In this document: positions 25,962-35,595 of the stretch, piece by piece
Numbering within the stretch: the stretch's first letter is position 1
How the letters are laid out: every line of letters starts with the position of its first letter
Source: Porticoccaceae bacterium
GTDB taxonomy: Bacteria > Pseudomonadota > Gammaproteobacteria > Pseudomonadales > Porticoccaceae
Direction: 5' to 3'
Assembly (NCBI GenBank): GCA_024644585.1
Contig: JAHEHM010000012.1
Span: 1 to 36,905, forward strand
DNA length: 36,905 nt
Position numbers and translations under genes: made by a program
Notes under the pieces: model-generated
What the model saw: the letters and a program-made list of their open reading frames with translations, nothing else
Databases searched by the model: none
What the model was told of the DNA's origin: nothing

Positions 25962-26327
25962 ATGCAGCCATTATCTGAAGATCTGCAAGAAAACCTTGAT
26001 CGCTTTATTGTTGAAAGCCTTGAATTGGGTTGTGTTTGGGGTCTCTGCGATAGCGAAGGTAACTGGGCGATGGTTCCCTCAGATGAAGATACCGAGGTGG
26101 GTGTTATTCCCTTTTGGTCGGACAAGCCCCTGGCAGAGCAGCTTTGCATTGATGAATGGGCAGTTTATGAGCCCGTTGCCATTGCTATGGAAGAATTTCT
26201 TGATGACTGGCTGACAGGTATGCACGAAGACGTGCATAGGGCAGGGGTTAATTGGAATGAAGATCTTGAGGGCCAAGAGCTAGAACCTCTGGATTTACTT
26301 GAAGAATTTGAATCGGAACTAGACTAA
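25962..26327 (+). CDS. DUF2750 family protein
   Basis: A 121-aa acidic soluble protein. The core FIVESLELGCVWGLCDSEGNWAMVPSDE, followed by VIPFWSDKPLAEQLCIDEW and EFLDDWLTGM, is characteristic of DUF2750, a family of unknown function. The C-terminus is strongly acidic (EGQELEPLDLLEEFESELD). It lies three bases before the DUF3581 gene, so they are probably co-transcribed. Confidence 0.85.
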   Translation: MQPLSEDLQENLDRFIVESLELGCVWGLCDSEGNWAMVPSDEDTEVGVIPFWSDKPLAEQLCIDEWAVYEPVAIAMEEFLDDWLTGMHEDVHRAGVNWNEDLEGQELEPLDLLEEFESELD

Positions 26328-26330
26328 CCT

Positions 26331-27026
26331 ATGTTTTTACAATCTTTTTACACAGAATCTAATAATCAATTTAGTGTCAGTGGCGAGCAGGGTAGCCAGT
26401 TCGCAAAACAAATTTGTAATGATTACAACCCTATTCATGACCCAGATTCGAAACGATTCTGTGTTCCAGGGGATCTTCTTTTTGCCCTAAGCCTAAATAA
26501 CTATGGCTTAAGTGAGAAGATGAATTTCGATTTTTCGGGTTTAGTTCCCGCCGATAAATTACTGGTCTTTCCGACCTCAGATAACTCTAAACTAGTCATC
26601 AAGGATGAGCGCGAAAAAGCCTATCTTACGCTGGTTAGAGAGGGTGACAACAATCCTGATCCAAAGGCTATTGAGCATCTAGTTAGAAGCTATGTGGCGT
26701 TTTCAGGACATAGTTTTCCGTATATTTTGGTGCCCTTAATGGAGCAGCATCAGGTAATGATTAATAACAACCGTCCGTTGGTTATGTATCAATCCATGTC
26801 CCTTAACCTCGATCAACTCGAACTTGAGAAGCCTGAGGTCAAATTGATCAATGCCGATATGCAGGTTGAGGGTAAGCGTGGCAATGTGACCTTACACTTT
26901 GCGATTAACGATGGCGGCAAAGCCGTGGGTCGTGGAGAAAAGAAACTAGTGCTGAGTGGGCTGCGTGAATTTGACGCCCAGGTCATGGACCAATTAATCA
27001 AAGAATACGAAGCCCGAAAAGTTTAG
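26331..27026 (+). CDS. DUF3581 family protein, hotdog-like
   Basis: 231 aa without signal or membrane segments, matching in style the gammaproteobacterial DUF3581 family. Residues ~22-35 (GSQFAKQICNDYNPIHD) recall the hydratase/MaoC hotdog motif (FA..SGD.NPIH), suggesting an acyl-thioester or related ligand, but no enzyme activity is known to me. It is in a likely two-gene operon with DUF2750 and convergent with uvrA, with one base between the stops. Confidence 0.8.
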   Translation: MFLQSFYTESNNQFSVSGEQGSQFAKQICNDYNPIHDPDSKRFCVPGDLLFALSLNNYGLSEKMNFDFSGLVPADKLLVFPTSDNSKLVIKDEREKAYLTLVREGDNNPDPKAIEHLVRSYVAFSGHSFPYILVPLMEQHQVMINNNRPLVMYQSMSLNLDQLELEKPEVKLINADMQVEGKRGNVTLHFAINDGGKAVGRGEKKLVLSGLREFDAQVMDQLIKEYEARKV

Positions 27027-27027
27027 A

Positions 27028-29844
27028 TTACAGTAAGTGTTTTAAGAAACGACCTGTATGGGACCCCTTGACCTTAACTACATCCTCAGGGGTTCCAGCG
27101 GCAACAATTGTTCCGCCACCTGCACCACCTTCTGGCCCTAAGTCGACAACCCAGTCGGCGGTCTTAATAACATCAAGATTATGCTCAATTACTACCACGG
27201 TATTGCCGTGATCACGCAATCGATGTAGGACTGATAGCAGCTGCTCAATATCATGAAAATGAAGCCCCGTTGTAGGCTCATCAAGAATATAGAGTGTTTT
27301 TCCTGTATCTCTTTTTGAAAGCTCTTTAGAAAGCTTAACCCGTTGCGCCTCACCGCCCGACAAAGTAGTCGCTGCCTGACCTAGTTTGATATACGAAAGC
27401 CCAACATCCATTAATGTTTGCAGCTTGCGCGAGACACTGGGAATGGACTCAAAGAAGACACTGGCATCTTCAATGGTCATATCCAGTACCTGATGGATAT
27501 TTTTACCCTTAAAGGTAATATCCAGCGTTTCACGGTTATAGCGTTTGCCTTTGCAAACATCGCAGGGTACATAAATATCAGGCAAAAAGTGCATCTCGAC
27601 CTTAGTCACGCCATCTCCTTGACAGGCTTCACAGCGGCCACCTTTTACATTAAAACTAAAGCGACCAGGCGTATAACCACGAGAGCGAGCCTCTTGAGTG
27701 CCAGCGAATAGCTCCCTTACAGGCGTAAAGATACCGGTATAGGTAGCAGGATTAGACCTAGGGGTTCTGCCAATTGGACTCTGATTAATATCGATACACT
27801 TATCGAAGTGTTCTAAGCCATTAATAACTTTATGAGCCGCCGGTTTAAGGGTGGAAGCTTTGTTTAAAGCCGTGGCTGCAGCTGGATAAAGAATGCCATT
27901 GATCAAGGAGGATTTACCTGAACCCGAAACACCGGTAATACAGGTTAATAGTCCCACCGGAATAGTTGCATCAATACCCGTCAAATTGTTGGCTTTTGCG
28001 CCAAGGATATCCAGTGACTTGCCTTTGCTTGTATGACGCTTTTTAGGCACTCTAATACCGCGTTCACCGGATAAAAACTGACCTGTCACCGATTTCGGAT
28101 TGCTGGTAATAGCATCACTATCGCCCATAGCGACGATTTCACCACCATGAACCCCCGCACCGGGGCCAATATCAATTATATAATCAGCGGCCTTAATAGC
28201 GTCCTCATCGTGCTCAACAACAATTACGGTGTTTCCTAAATCACGCAGTCGAACTAGAGTTTTTAAGAGCCGTTCATTATCCCGTTGATGCAGACCAATA
28301 CTCGGCTCATCAAGGATATACATCACCCCAACTAATCCAGCACCAATTTGGCTAGCTAGACGGATACGCTGTGCTTCACCGCCCGAAAGAGTTTCTGCAC
28401 TTCTATTTAACGAAAGATAGTTAAGGCCAACATCCACTAGGAAGCAAAAACGATCGCGGATTTCTTTGATGATTTTTTCAGCTATTTGCCCTTGCCGGCC
28501 GGGCAGGTCAATGGTTTCAAAGTAGTCAAAACATTCACCCACGGGCATGGCGACAATATCTTCAATCCGCTTGTTGTCGACATACACATTTCGCGCTGAT
28601 TTACAGAGTCTTGTGCCTTCGCAATCAGGGCAGTCAGAGGTGGTCATAAACTTACTGAGATCCTCTCTAACAGAATTACTCTCGGTATCTCTGTAACGAC
28701 GCTCCATATTCGGAATAACACCCTCAAAGCTATGTTGACGGCGGAAAACGGTGCCACGATCATTCATGTAGTTAAAGGTTATTTCTTCATCATCACTACC
28801 GAATAATATTTTTTGTTGATGTAACTGTGATAAATCTTGCCATGGCTTTTCAATATCAAAGTCATAATGCTCGGCTAGGCTACTCAACATATTAAAATAA
28901 AACAGTGAGCGACGATCCCAGCCGCGAATAGCCCCCTCAGCAATAGATGCCTCAGGATGTTGAATAATGCGATCTACATCAAAAAATTGGTGAATACCCA
29001 AACCATCGCAGGTCTTACAGGCACCAAAGGGATTATTAAACGAGAATAATTTCGGCTCCAATTCACTCAGGCTATAGTTACAAATCGGGCAGGCAAATTT
29101 AGCACTAAACATTAGGTCTTCACTATCGCCATCCATATAGCTAATCAGGGCAACCCCCTCGGCCAGAGCGAGAGCGGTTTCAAATGATTCAGCCATTCGA
29201 ATACCAATACCTTCCTTAACCTTAAAACGGTCAACTACTACTTCAATACTGTGTTTCTTTCTCTTATCCAGTGCAGGTGCTTCATCTAGGTCACAGATAA
29301 GGCCATCAATACGAGCGCGAATAAATCCCTGTCGACGTAAATTATCTAAAAGATGCAGGTGTTCACCTTTTCTATCCTTAACCACCGGTGCCAGCAACAT
29401 CAGCTTTGAACCCTCAGGTAGGGCCAAAACCTGATCCACCATTTGGCTTACAGTTTGCGCCTTGAGCGGCAGATCATGATCAGGACAGCGAGGTTCGCCA
29501 GCGCGGGCAAATAACAAACGCAAATAATCGTAGATTTCAGTGATGGTACCTACGGTTGAGCGCGGGTTGTGACTGGTGGATTTTTGCTCGATAGAAATAG
29601 CCGGTGAAAGACCTTCAATATGATCAATATCGGGTTTCTCCATCATGGAAAGAAACTGCCGCGCATAGGTAGAAAGTGATTCTACATAACGTCTTTGACC
29701 CTCAGCATAAAGGGTATCAAAAGCCAGAGATGACTTACCGGAACCAGAAAGTCCAGTGATAACAATAAGCTTGTCGCGAGGAATATCGAGGTCGATATTT
29801 TTTAAATTATGGGTTCTGGCTCCGCGAACAAGTATTGTATCCAT
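27028..29844 (-). CDS. uvrA: Excinuclease ABC subunit A
   Basis: Damage-recognition ATPase of nucleotide excision repair. 938 aa (E. coli 940): two ABC-type ATPase modules, the first with Walker [10 protein letters not shown] (31-39), the second with GVSGSGKSS. Signature motifs [14 protein letters not shown] and [14 protein letters not shown] are present, as are zinc modules CPICNY...CKTC and CEACQGDG...[10 protein letters not shown]. No LexA-type CTG-N10-CAG box is visible in the 199 bp before it, so SOS control is not evident here. It is divergent from the MFS gene, as in Pseudomonas. Confidence 0.98.
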   Translation of the reverse strand: MDTILVRGARTHNLKNIDLDIPRDKLIVITGLSGSGKSSLAFDTLYAEGQRRYVESLSTYARQFLSMMEKPDIDHIEGLSPAISIEQKSTSHNPRSTVGTITEIYDYLRLLFARAGEPRCPDHDLPLKAQTVSQMVDQVLALPEGSKLMLLAPVVKDRKGEHLHLLDNLRRQGFIRARIDGLICDLDEAPALDKRKKHSIEVVVDRFKVKEGIGIRMAESFETALALAEGVALISYMDGDSEDLMFSAKFACPICNYSLSELEPKLFSFNNPFGACKTCDGLGIHQFFDVDRIIQHPEASIAEGAIRGWDRRSLFYFNMLSSLAEHYDFDIEKPWQDLSQLHQQKILFGSDDEEITFNYMNDRGTVFRRQHSFEGVIPNMERRYRDTESNSVREDLSKFMTTSDCPDCEGTRLCKSARNVYVDNKRIEDIVAMPVGECFDYFETIDLPGRQGQIAEKIIKEIRDRFCFLVDVGLNYLSLNRSAETLSGGEAQRIRLASQIGAGLVGVMYILDEPSIGLHQRDNERLLKTLVRLRDLGNTVIVVEHDEDAIKAADYIIDIGPGAGVHGGEIVAMGDSDAITSNPKSVTGQFLSGERGIRVPKKRHTSKGKSLDILGAKANNLTGIDATIPVGLLTCITGVSGSGKSSLINGILYPAAATALNKASTLKPAAHKVINGLEHFDKCIDINQSPIGRTPRSNPATYTGIFTPVRELFAGTQEARSRGYTPGRFSFNVKGGRCEACQGDGVTKVEMHFLPDIYVPCDVCKGKRYNRETLDITFKGKNIHQVLDMTIEDASVFFESIPSVSRKLQTLMDVGLSYIKLGQAATTLSGGEAQRVKLSKELSKRDTGKTLYILDEPTTGLHFHDIEQLLSVLHRLRDHGNTVVVIEHNLDVIKTADWVVDLGPEGGAGGGTIVAAGTPEDVVKVKGSHTGRFLKHLL

Positions 29845-30043
29845 TAGGGCTGCTTTTATTTAGGTTAAAGGGTCCATTATAAGGCGCAAGCCCAAATACA
29901 GGCAAAGCAAAATGGTTAATTAGCTAGTTTTACTTCTAGCAACGCAAGATAGATGAATAAATGCTGTGATTATTATTTTCCCGCGCCTAATATGACTGTT
30001 ACTATAGGCGGATATTAGATAACCCAACCACTAAGCGACGACA

Positions 30044-31414
30044 TTGACTAACAAACTAACAGAAGCAAAATACTCCAGCATAGAAAAGCGAGCGGTACTT
30101 TCCATAGCCAGCCTTTATGGTTTTCGTATGCTCGGATTATTTATGGTTTTACCGGTTCTCTCGCTGTATTTTGCAGACTACCAGAACTCAAGTCTGTTTT
30201 TGCTCGGTCTCGCCTTGGGTATCTATGGTTTAACCCAGGCAGTTTTTCAAATCCCGTTGGGTCTATTATCCGATAAAATAGGCCGCAGACCGGTTATTTT
30301 AGGCGGTCTTGCACTGTTTGTAACAGGTAGTGTGGTGGCGGCTTTATCCGAATCAGCCATGGGAGTTATTGTTGGCCGCGCATTACAGGGTACGGGAGCA
30401 ATAGCCAGTACCCTAATGGCTTTGGTGACCGATTTTACTGCAGAACAAAATCGTACTAAGGCCATGGCAACCATAGGTGGCAGTATTGGCGCATCCTTTG
30501 CACTAGCTATGGTTCTTGGGCCGCTAATAGCCTCACACTTTGGTATGTCTGGAATCTTTTGGGTGACTGCCGTCTTAGGTCTGGCGGGCTTTATCATAGT
30601 GTTTACTCTGATCCCGAAGACTATTTCTGCACGCAATAACCGCGAAACGCAAACCGATATTCAGCAAATCGGAAATCTTCTAAGATCGCCTGAACTATGC
30701 CGTTTAAATATAGGGATATTTTTTCATCATCTAACGCTGATGGCAGCCTTTGTTGTAGTGCCGAGTATTCTTGTACAGCAACTCGCTGTAGGTGCAGACC
30801 AACTATGGTGGGTTTATCTCTGTTTATTAGGGGGTGGTTTTGTGGCCATGGTGCCAGCCATCATAGTCGCAGAAAAACGAAATGCTCAGAAACCATTTTT
30901 TATCGCAGCCATTGTTATCATGATGGTTTCGATGTTTGTCCTGGGTAATACCCAAGGATCAATGCTGACCTTCCTCATGCTATTTAGTTATTTTGCCGCA
31001 TTTAATTTATTAGAAGCATTTTTACCCTCATGGTTGAGTAAAGTATCTCCTGCGGGTAATCGCGGAACAGCCATAGGGATCTATTCAACCTGTCAGTTTC
31101 TGGGTACCTTCGCTGGCGGAATTTTAGGTGGTTGGGGGCTAACCAGTCTGGGTGTTGATGGTCTGCTAATATTACTAGCAATGTTGCTGCTTGTATGGGT
31201 GATACTAGCCACTCAAATGACTTCACCAAGACCGATGCAAACTATGATTTTGCATGTTGGAAAAAGAAAACCCAATGAATTTATAAAAAGTGTTTCAACA
31301 ATAGTTGGAGTTGAAGATATACTACTTTTAGAAGGTGATGATCTCGCCTATATTAAGGTTGATAAAACGGCGATAAATGTGGCTGAATTACAGCCCTTTT
31401 TGAATCGCACATAG
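30044..31414 (+). CDS. MFS transporter, YajR-like with C-terminal YAM domain
   Basis: 456 aa: twelve predicted helices with the MFS motif [17 protein letters not shown] between helices 2 and 3 and [13 protein letters not shown] in helix 4. Residues ~385-456 ([37 protein letters not shown]) form the small ferredoxin-like domain found in YajR. Proton-driven efflux of an unknown compound is likely. It starts at TTG 30044 with a weak ribosome binding site, followed by (M)[20 protein letters not shown]. The order uvrA-MFS-ssb is the Pseudomonas order. Confidence 0.9.
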   Translation: MTNKLTEAKYSSIEKRAVLSIASLYGFRMLGLFMVLPVLSLYFADYQNSSLFLLGLALGIYGLTQAVFQIPLGLLSDKIGRRPVILGGLALFVTGSVVAALSESAMGVIVGRALQGTGAIASTLMALVTDFTAEQNRTKAMATIGGSIGASFALAMVLGPLIASHFGMSGIFWVTAVLGLAGFIIVFTLIPKTISARNNRETQTDIQQIGNLLRSPELCRLNIGIFFHHLTLMAAFVVVPSILVQQLAVGADQLWWVYLCLLGGGFVAMVPAIIVAEKRNAQKPFFIAAIVIMMVSMFVLGNTQGSMLTFLMLFSYFAAFNLLEAFLPSWLSKVSPAGNRGTAIGIYSTCQFLGTFAGGILGGWGLTSLGVDGLLILLAMLLLVWVILATQMTSPRPMQTMILHVGKRKPNEFIKSVSTIVGVEDILLLEGDDLAYIKVDKTAINVAELQPFLNRT

Positions 31415-31427
31415 ACAGGGGGAAAAA

Positions 31428-31922
31428 ATGGCACGGGGAATTAACAAAGTAATCATAGTGGGTAACTGTGGACAGGACCCAGAAACAAGATACATGCCTT
31501 CAGGTGGCGCAGTGACTAACTTAAGTCTTGCTACTTCTGAATCTTGGAAAGACAAAAATACCGGTGATCAGCAAGAACGCACCGAATGGCATCGTGTGGT
31601 GTTTTTTAATCGTCTAGCTGAGATTGTAGAGCAGTATGTTAAAAAGGGCTCTAAGGTTTATGTAGAGGGCTCATTGCGCACGCGCAAGTGGCAGGGTCAA
31701 GATGGACAGGATCGTTACACCACAGAAATCGTAGCTAGCGAAATGCAAATGCTCGATAGTCGTGGCGGTCAGGGGCAGGGTGGTTACGACCAGTCCCAAC
31801 CAGATTATGCTCAATCAGAGCCGCAACAGGCTCAACAGAAGCAAGCAGCTCCTCAGCCAGCCGCTGCTCCAGCCGCTGCTCCAGCACAGGGTATGGGCTT
31901 TGATGACGATATCCCATTCTAG
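31428..31922 (+). CDS. ssb: Single-stranded DNA-binding protein
   Basis: 164 aa: OB fold ([62 protein letters not shown]; ~residues 1-110), a Gln/Pro/Ala-rich flexible tail and the conserved acidic tip GFDDDIPF. The tip is the docking site for chi (HolC), RecO and other partners. AGGGGG precedes the ATG. It follows the MFS gene by 13 bp. Confidence 0.98.
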   Translation: MARGINKVIIVGNCGQDPETRYMPSGGAVTNLSLATSESWKDKNTGDQQERTEWHRVVFFNRLAEIVEQYVKKGSKVYVEGSLRTRKWQGQDGQDRYTTEIVASEMQMLDSRGGQGQGGYDQSQPDYAQSEPQQAQQKQAAPQPAAAPAAAPAQGMGFDDDIPF

Positions 31923-31958
31923 AAAGCTGGGTTTAAATTAAATTATATGGAGTCATTT

Positions 31959-32435
31959 ATGACAATTAAAGTTGGAGACAAAATTCCTGAAGGCATGCTC
32001 ACAGTAATGGGTGCTGAAGGTCCTGCAGGTATCACAACTGCAGATATTTTCTCAGGCAAAAAAGTGGTACTTTTTGCCGTACCCGGTGCATTTACACCAA
32101 CATGCTCTGTGGCACATATGCCAGGTTTTGTGGTTAAGTATGACGAGATTATTGCCAAGGGCGTAGATACAGTAGCCTGTCTTTCTGTAAACGATGCCTT
32201 TGTAATGAATGCCTGGAAAGACGCATCTAATGCAGAAAATATTTTAATGCTTGCTGACGGTAACTGTACCTTCACAACTTCTTTAGGCCTTGAGCTTGAT
32301 GGAACGGGTTTTGGTATGGGCATGCGTAGCAAACGCTTTGCCATAATCGTTAATGATGGTGTAGTCGAGTTACTGAATGTTGATGAAAGTGGCTTTGAGT
32401 TATCTAGTGCCGAAGCAGTTCTTGAAGCACTCTAA
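31959..32435 (+). CDS. Peroxiredoxin, Prx5 type
   Basis: Thiol peroxidase, 158 aa. Peroxidatic Cys49 sits in PGAFTPTCS, the Prx5-family P-x3-T-x2-C motif, with SKRFAIIVNDGVVE carrying the conserved Arg. Further cysteines (VACLSVND, DGNCTF) are possible resolving residues. The start is ATG 31959 with TGGAGT six bases upstream; the ATG at 31947 lies in that ribosome binding site. The reductant is not evident. Confidence 0.92.
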   Translation: MTIKVGDKIPEGMLTVMGAEGPAGITTADIFSGKKVVLFAVPGAFTPTCSVAHMPGFVVKYDEIIAKGVDTVACLSVNDAFVMNAWKDASNAENILMLADGNCTFTTSLGLELDGTGFGMGMRSKRFAIIVNDGVVELLNVDESGFELSSAEAVLEAL

Positions 32436-32470
32436 TTAAAAGCACTCTAATTAAAAGTACTCTAACTTAA
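32426..32470 (+). repeat. Three 15-bp tandem repeats over the peroxiredoxin stop codon
   Basis: AGCACTCTAATTAAA occurs twice exactly (32426-32440, 32441-32455) and a third time as AGTACTCTAACTTAA. Each unit contains an in-frame TAA, so the protein ends in the first unit. Confidence 0.9.
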
Positions 32471-32482
32471 AGCGTTAGACAC

Positions 32483-32512
32483 AAAAAAGGCACCCAATGG
32501 GTGCCTTTTTTT
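32483..32512. terminator. Bidirectional terminator between peroxiredoxin and fabB
   Basis: AAAAAA-GGCACCC-AAT-GGGTGCC-TTTTTTT: seven perfect GC-rich pairs (32489-32495 with 32499-32505) flanked by A- and T-runs, serving both convergent genes. Confidence 0.93.
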
Positions 32513-32527
32513 ATTCTAGGAAGTTTC

Positions 32528-33742
32528 TTATCCTGAATATTTTTCCATAACCAAGGTAGCGTTAGTGCCACCAAAGCCGAAGCTATTAGACATTACGCGG
32601 TTAACTGGCTTATCTTTACTTTCGCGAAGAATAGGCAAGCCTTCAGCATTTTCATCAAGGTTATCAATATGCGCTGAACCAGCAACGAAATTACCTTCCA
32701 TCATAAGCATGCAGTAGATGGCTTCGTGAACCCCTGCAGCACCGAGGCTGTGACCTGATAAAGACTTAGTCGAGCTAATATCTGGGCAGTTATCACCAAA
32801 GGTATTGCGTATAGCGCCAAGTTCGGCCAAATCACCAACAGGTGTACTGGTACCATGAGTGTTTAAGTAGTCCAATGGACCATCTATATTTTCCATGGCC
32901 ATCTTCATGCAACGCTCTGCACCTTCCCCAGAAGGCGCTACCATATCGGCACCATCTGATGTTGCACCATAACCGGTGATTTCACAGATAATATTAGCGC
33001 CACGAGCAAGGGCATGCTCAAGCTCTTCAACCACAACTGTCCCCGCACCCAATCCAGGGGCAAAACCATCACGACCGGCATCATAGGCACGGGATGCTAC
33101 TTCAGGGTTATCATTGTATTTACTAGTCAATGCACCCATAGCGTCAAACATCCCCGCCATAGACCAATGCATATCTTCTGAGCCACCGGCAAGAAGAATG
33201 TCTTGCTTGCCAAGCTGAATAAGTTCCGCGGCATGACCAATACAGTGAGCACTGGTAGCACAGGCAGAGGCGAGGGCATAGTTAACACCCTTAATTTTAA
33301 ATGGGGTAGCAACACAGGCTGAAACCGTACTCGCCATAATCTGGGTAACTCGGTAAGGGCCTGCACGCTTGATGCCGCGCTCACGCATGACATCGATGGT
33401 TTCGGTAAACATCTCACCAGAAACACCACCAGAACCCATAACAAGACCTGTTCTTGGGTTTGAAACCATTTCCTCGGTCAGGCCTGCATCAGCAATGGCT
33501 CTATCAGTGGCAATGTAGGCATATGAAGCTGAAGGCCCCATAAAGCGCATAATTTTTCTATCAATATGTTCTTTAGGATCAATATCCAAAGTAGCGCCGA
33601 CATTACATTTAAGGCCCATTTCAGCAAAATCTTCGCGATAGCGAATACCTGAAATACCTTCTTTCAATGATTTAGTAACAGACTCTCGGTCATTGCCAAG
33701 ACATGAAACTATGCCAAGTCCAGTGATTACTACTCGTTTCAT
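32528..33742 (-). CDS. fabB: 3-oxoacyl-ACP synthase I
   Basis: Elongating condensing enzyme needed for unsaturated fatty acids. 404 aa, thiolase fold, Cys-His-His triad: Cys161 ([11 protein letters not shown]), His296 ([11 protein letters not shown]) and His331 ([11 protein letters not shown]). The ATG at 33742 has AGAGGA upstream. It is 36 bp after fabA on the same strand, the anaerobic unsaturated fatty acid operon fabA-fabB as in Pseudomonas. Confidence 0.97.
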   Translation of the reverse strand: MKRVVITGLGIVSCLGNDRESVTKSLKEGISGIRYREDFAEMGLKCNVGATLDIDPKEHIDRKIMRFMGPSASYAYIATDRAIADAGLTEEMVSNPRTGLVMGSGGVSGEMFTETIDVMRERGIKRAGPYRVTQIMASTVSACVATPFKIKGVNYALASACATSAHCIGHAAELIQLGKQDILLAGGSEDMHWSMAGMFDAMGALTSKYNDNPEVASRAYDAGRDGFAPGLGAGTVVVEELEHALARGANIICEITGYGATSDGADMVAPSGEGAERCMKMAMENIDGPLDYLNTHGTSTPVGDLAELGAIRNTFGDNCPDISSTKSLSGHSLGAAGVHEAIYCMLMMEGNFVAGSAHIDNLDENAEGLPILRESKDKPVNRVMSNSFGFGGTNATLVMEKYSG

Positions 33743-33778
33743 AGGTTATCCTCTTTTATTCTTGTGACATCAGAAAAC

Positions 33779-34300
33779 TTAAAAGTTCTCTGTGTTTTCG
33801 AAAAGACCTACTTTAAGATCTTTGGCGGTATATATCTCACGACCATCGACTTCAACGCTCCCATCAGCAATTCCCATAACCAGCTTGCGCTGAATGAGTC
33901 GAGTGATACTTAGCTTGTAAGTCACTTTTTTAGCATCAGGTAGGATTTGGCCAAAAAACTTAACGGTGCCAGCACCGAGGGCGCGACCTTTACCTGGGTT
34001 GCCATTCCAGCCAAGAAAAAAGCCGACCAGTTGCCAAAGGGCATCTAGACCCAGACAGCCAGGCATCACCGGATCACCTTCAAAGTGGCATGCAAAGAAC
34101 CATAGATCAGGCGTGATATCGATTTCGGCGACAATCTCACCAAGACCGTGTGTACCGCCAGTGTTGTTAATGGTGACGATTCTATCAATCATCAACATAT
34201 TAGGCGCAGGAAGTTTCGCGTTACCAGGGCCAAATAACTCGCCGCGGCTACATTTTAAAATTTCTTCTTTCGAGTAAGAAGATGCAGGTATAAAAGACAT
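33779..34300 (-). CDS. fabA: 3-hydroxydecanoyl-ACP dehydratase/isomerase
   Basis: Dehydrates 3-hydroxydecanoyl-ACP and isomerises the product to cis-3-decenoyl-ACP, the branch point to unsaturated fatty acids. 173 aa, hotdog fold, catalytic His72 and Asp86 in [23 protein letters not shown]. First gene of fabA-fabB; its 187-bp upstream region is shared with ispB. Confidence 0.97.
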   Translation of the reverse strand: MSFIPASSYSKEEILKCSRGELFGPGNAKLPAPNMLMIDRIVTINNTGGTHGLGEIVAEIDITPDLWFFACHFEGDPVMPGCLGLDALWQLVGFFLGWNGNPGKGRALGAGTVKFFGQILPDAKKVTYKLSITRLIQRKLVMGIADGSVEVDGREIYTAKDLKVGLFENTENF

Positions 34301-34421
34301 GGGATCCTTGTTGATCTACTACTTAATCGCGCATCGTAACTACTAATCGCTAAAGCATCAATAGTTAAATCAAATCTAGGCCATTAAAACTCACTAAATT
34401 TCATCAGTTGCATGTCTAGGG

Positions 34422-34449
34422 TTGACAGTGCGGGGTTGTCTGTTAGCAT
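34422..34449 (+). promoter_or_regulatory. Sigma-70 promoter of ispB
   Basis: TTGACA (34422-34427), 16 bp, TAGCAT (34444-34449) with TGT directly before the -10 (extended -10). It implies RNA start near 34456, excluding upstream starts. Confidence 0.75.
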
Positions 34450-34487
34450 TCCGTTTAATCTTAATTAGTCCGGTAATTCATTGTAAA

Positions 34488-35447
34488 ATGGCATTTTTTC
34501 ACAATTCCGTAGCCACGGAATTTCAATCGGTCAATAAGCTAATTTTAAATAGCTTACAGTCAGACGTGGGTCTGGTGGAAAATATTGGCAGTTACATCGT
34601 GGATTCTGGAGGAAAACGCCTAAGACCGGTTCTGGTTTTATTGAGTGCCCTAGCTAATAATTATCAATCTAAAAAAAACAACCATATAAAACTCGCTGCG
34701 GTTATTGAATTTATTCATACCGCCACGCTGTTGCATGACGACGTGGTTGATGTCTCTGCATTGCGAAGAGGACGTGAGACAGCCAATGAAATTTGGGGTA
34801 ATGCCCCCAGCGTTTTGGTTGGCGACTTTCTTTACTCACGAGCATTCCAAATGCTAGTTGAAGTGGCTGATCTAAATATTATGCGGGTGTTCGCAGATGC
34901 TACTAATGTTATTTCTGAGGGTGAAGTTCAGCAAATGGCAAACGCAGGAAATCCCAATATAGATGAAGACACGTATACCCAAGTAATCTATAGAAAAACC
35001 GCCAAGCTTTTCGAGGCGGGTATGGAATGTGGCGCTTTACTTGCGGGTGCGGATAAAATTGCCATGAATCAATATGGCAAGCATTTGGGTATGGCATTCC
35101 AGATTGCAGATGATGTGTTAGACCTTCAGGGTGACGTCGCTATTATTGGTAAAAATATTGGCGACGACTTAAATGAAGGGAAAATGACATTACCCTTAAT
35201 ATACGCTCGGGATCATGCGGATCCCGCTGAAAGTCAGATCATTCAGCAAGCGATTAAAGAGAGATCTGCAGAAAATTTTGATCAAATATTAAAAATAGTC
35301 TCAAAAACAGGTGGCATAGACTATAGTTTGAGCAGGGCAACAGAGCATTCACAATTAGCAAATGATGCACTAAAAGCACTGCCAGAGAGCCCTTACAAAC
35401 AGGTGCTTTCCAAACTGGCTAGTTTTGCAGTTTCAAGAGACGTATAA
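34488..35447 (+). CDS. ispB: Polyprenyl (octaprenyl) diphosphate synthase
   Basis: Makes the ubiquinone side chain from farnesyl diphosphate and isopentenyl diphosphate. The longest frame begins at 34422, but that TTG is the promoter -35. The ATG at 34488 (MAFFHNSVATEFQSVNK) gives 319 aa, against 323 in E. coli. First aspartate-rich motif DDVVD (84-88), second DDVLD (208-212), and GGKRLRPVLVLLSA near residue 42. No strong ribosome binding site. Chain length (C40 or C45) cannot be told from sequence alone. Confidence 0.95.
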   Translation: MAFFHNSVATEFQSVNKLILNSLQSDVGLVENIGSYIVDSGGKRLRPVLVLLSALANNYQSKKNNHIKLAAVIEFIHTATLLHDDVVDVSALRRGRETANEIWGNAPSVLVGDFLYSRAFQMLVEVADLNIMRVFADATNVISEGEVQQMANAGNPNIDEDTYTQVIYRKTAKLFEAGMECGALLAGADKIAMNQYGKHLGMAFQIADDVLDLQGDVAIIGKNIGDDLNEGKMTLPLIYARDHADPAESQIIQQAIKERSAENFDQILKIVSKTGGIDYSLSRATEHSQLANDALKALPESPYKQVLSKLASFAVSRDV

Positions 35448-35484
35448 AACCTGCGCACAGAACGCGCATATAACGAATTAGGGG

Positions 35485-35533
35485 CTATCAAAAAATACTC
35501 ATAACTTTGGGTTAACCCAAGGATTTTTGATAG
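35485..35533. promoter_or_regulatory. Nested inverted repeats between ispB and pntAa
   Basis: The 14-bp perfect palindrome TTGGGTTAACCCAA (35507-35520) sits inside an outer inverted repeat CTATCAAAAA (35485-35494) and TTTTTGATAG (35524-35533). As RNA the inner part plus the T-run could be a weak terminator for ispB; as DNA it looks like an operator. Confidence 0.55.
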
Positions 35534-35552
35534 ACTTTTAACCATAATAAGA

Positions 35553-35571
35553 GCTCACCTTTTAAGTGAGC
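35553..35571 (+). promoter_or_regulatory. Hairpin in the pntAa 5' region
   Basis: GCTCAC (35553-35558) and GTGAGC (35566-35571) pair around a 7-base loop, 12 bases before AAGGAG. Role unknown. Confidence 0.4.
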
Positions 35572-35595
35572 ACATTAATCATTAAGGAGAATGAC

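Noticed and set aside
29845-30043. LexA box before uvrA
   Set aside because: CTGTTACTATAGGCGG near 29,995 has the CTGT half, but no CAG half at the required spacing.
34422-34487. N-terminal extension of ispB from TTG 34422
   Set aside because: The TTG is part of a TTGACA -35 box, and the extension has no counterpart in the family.
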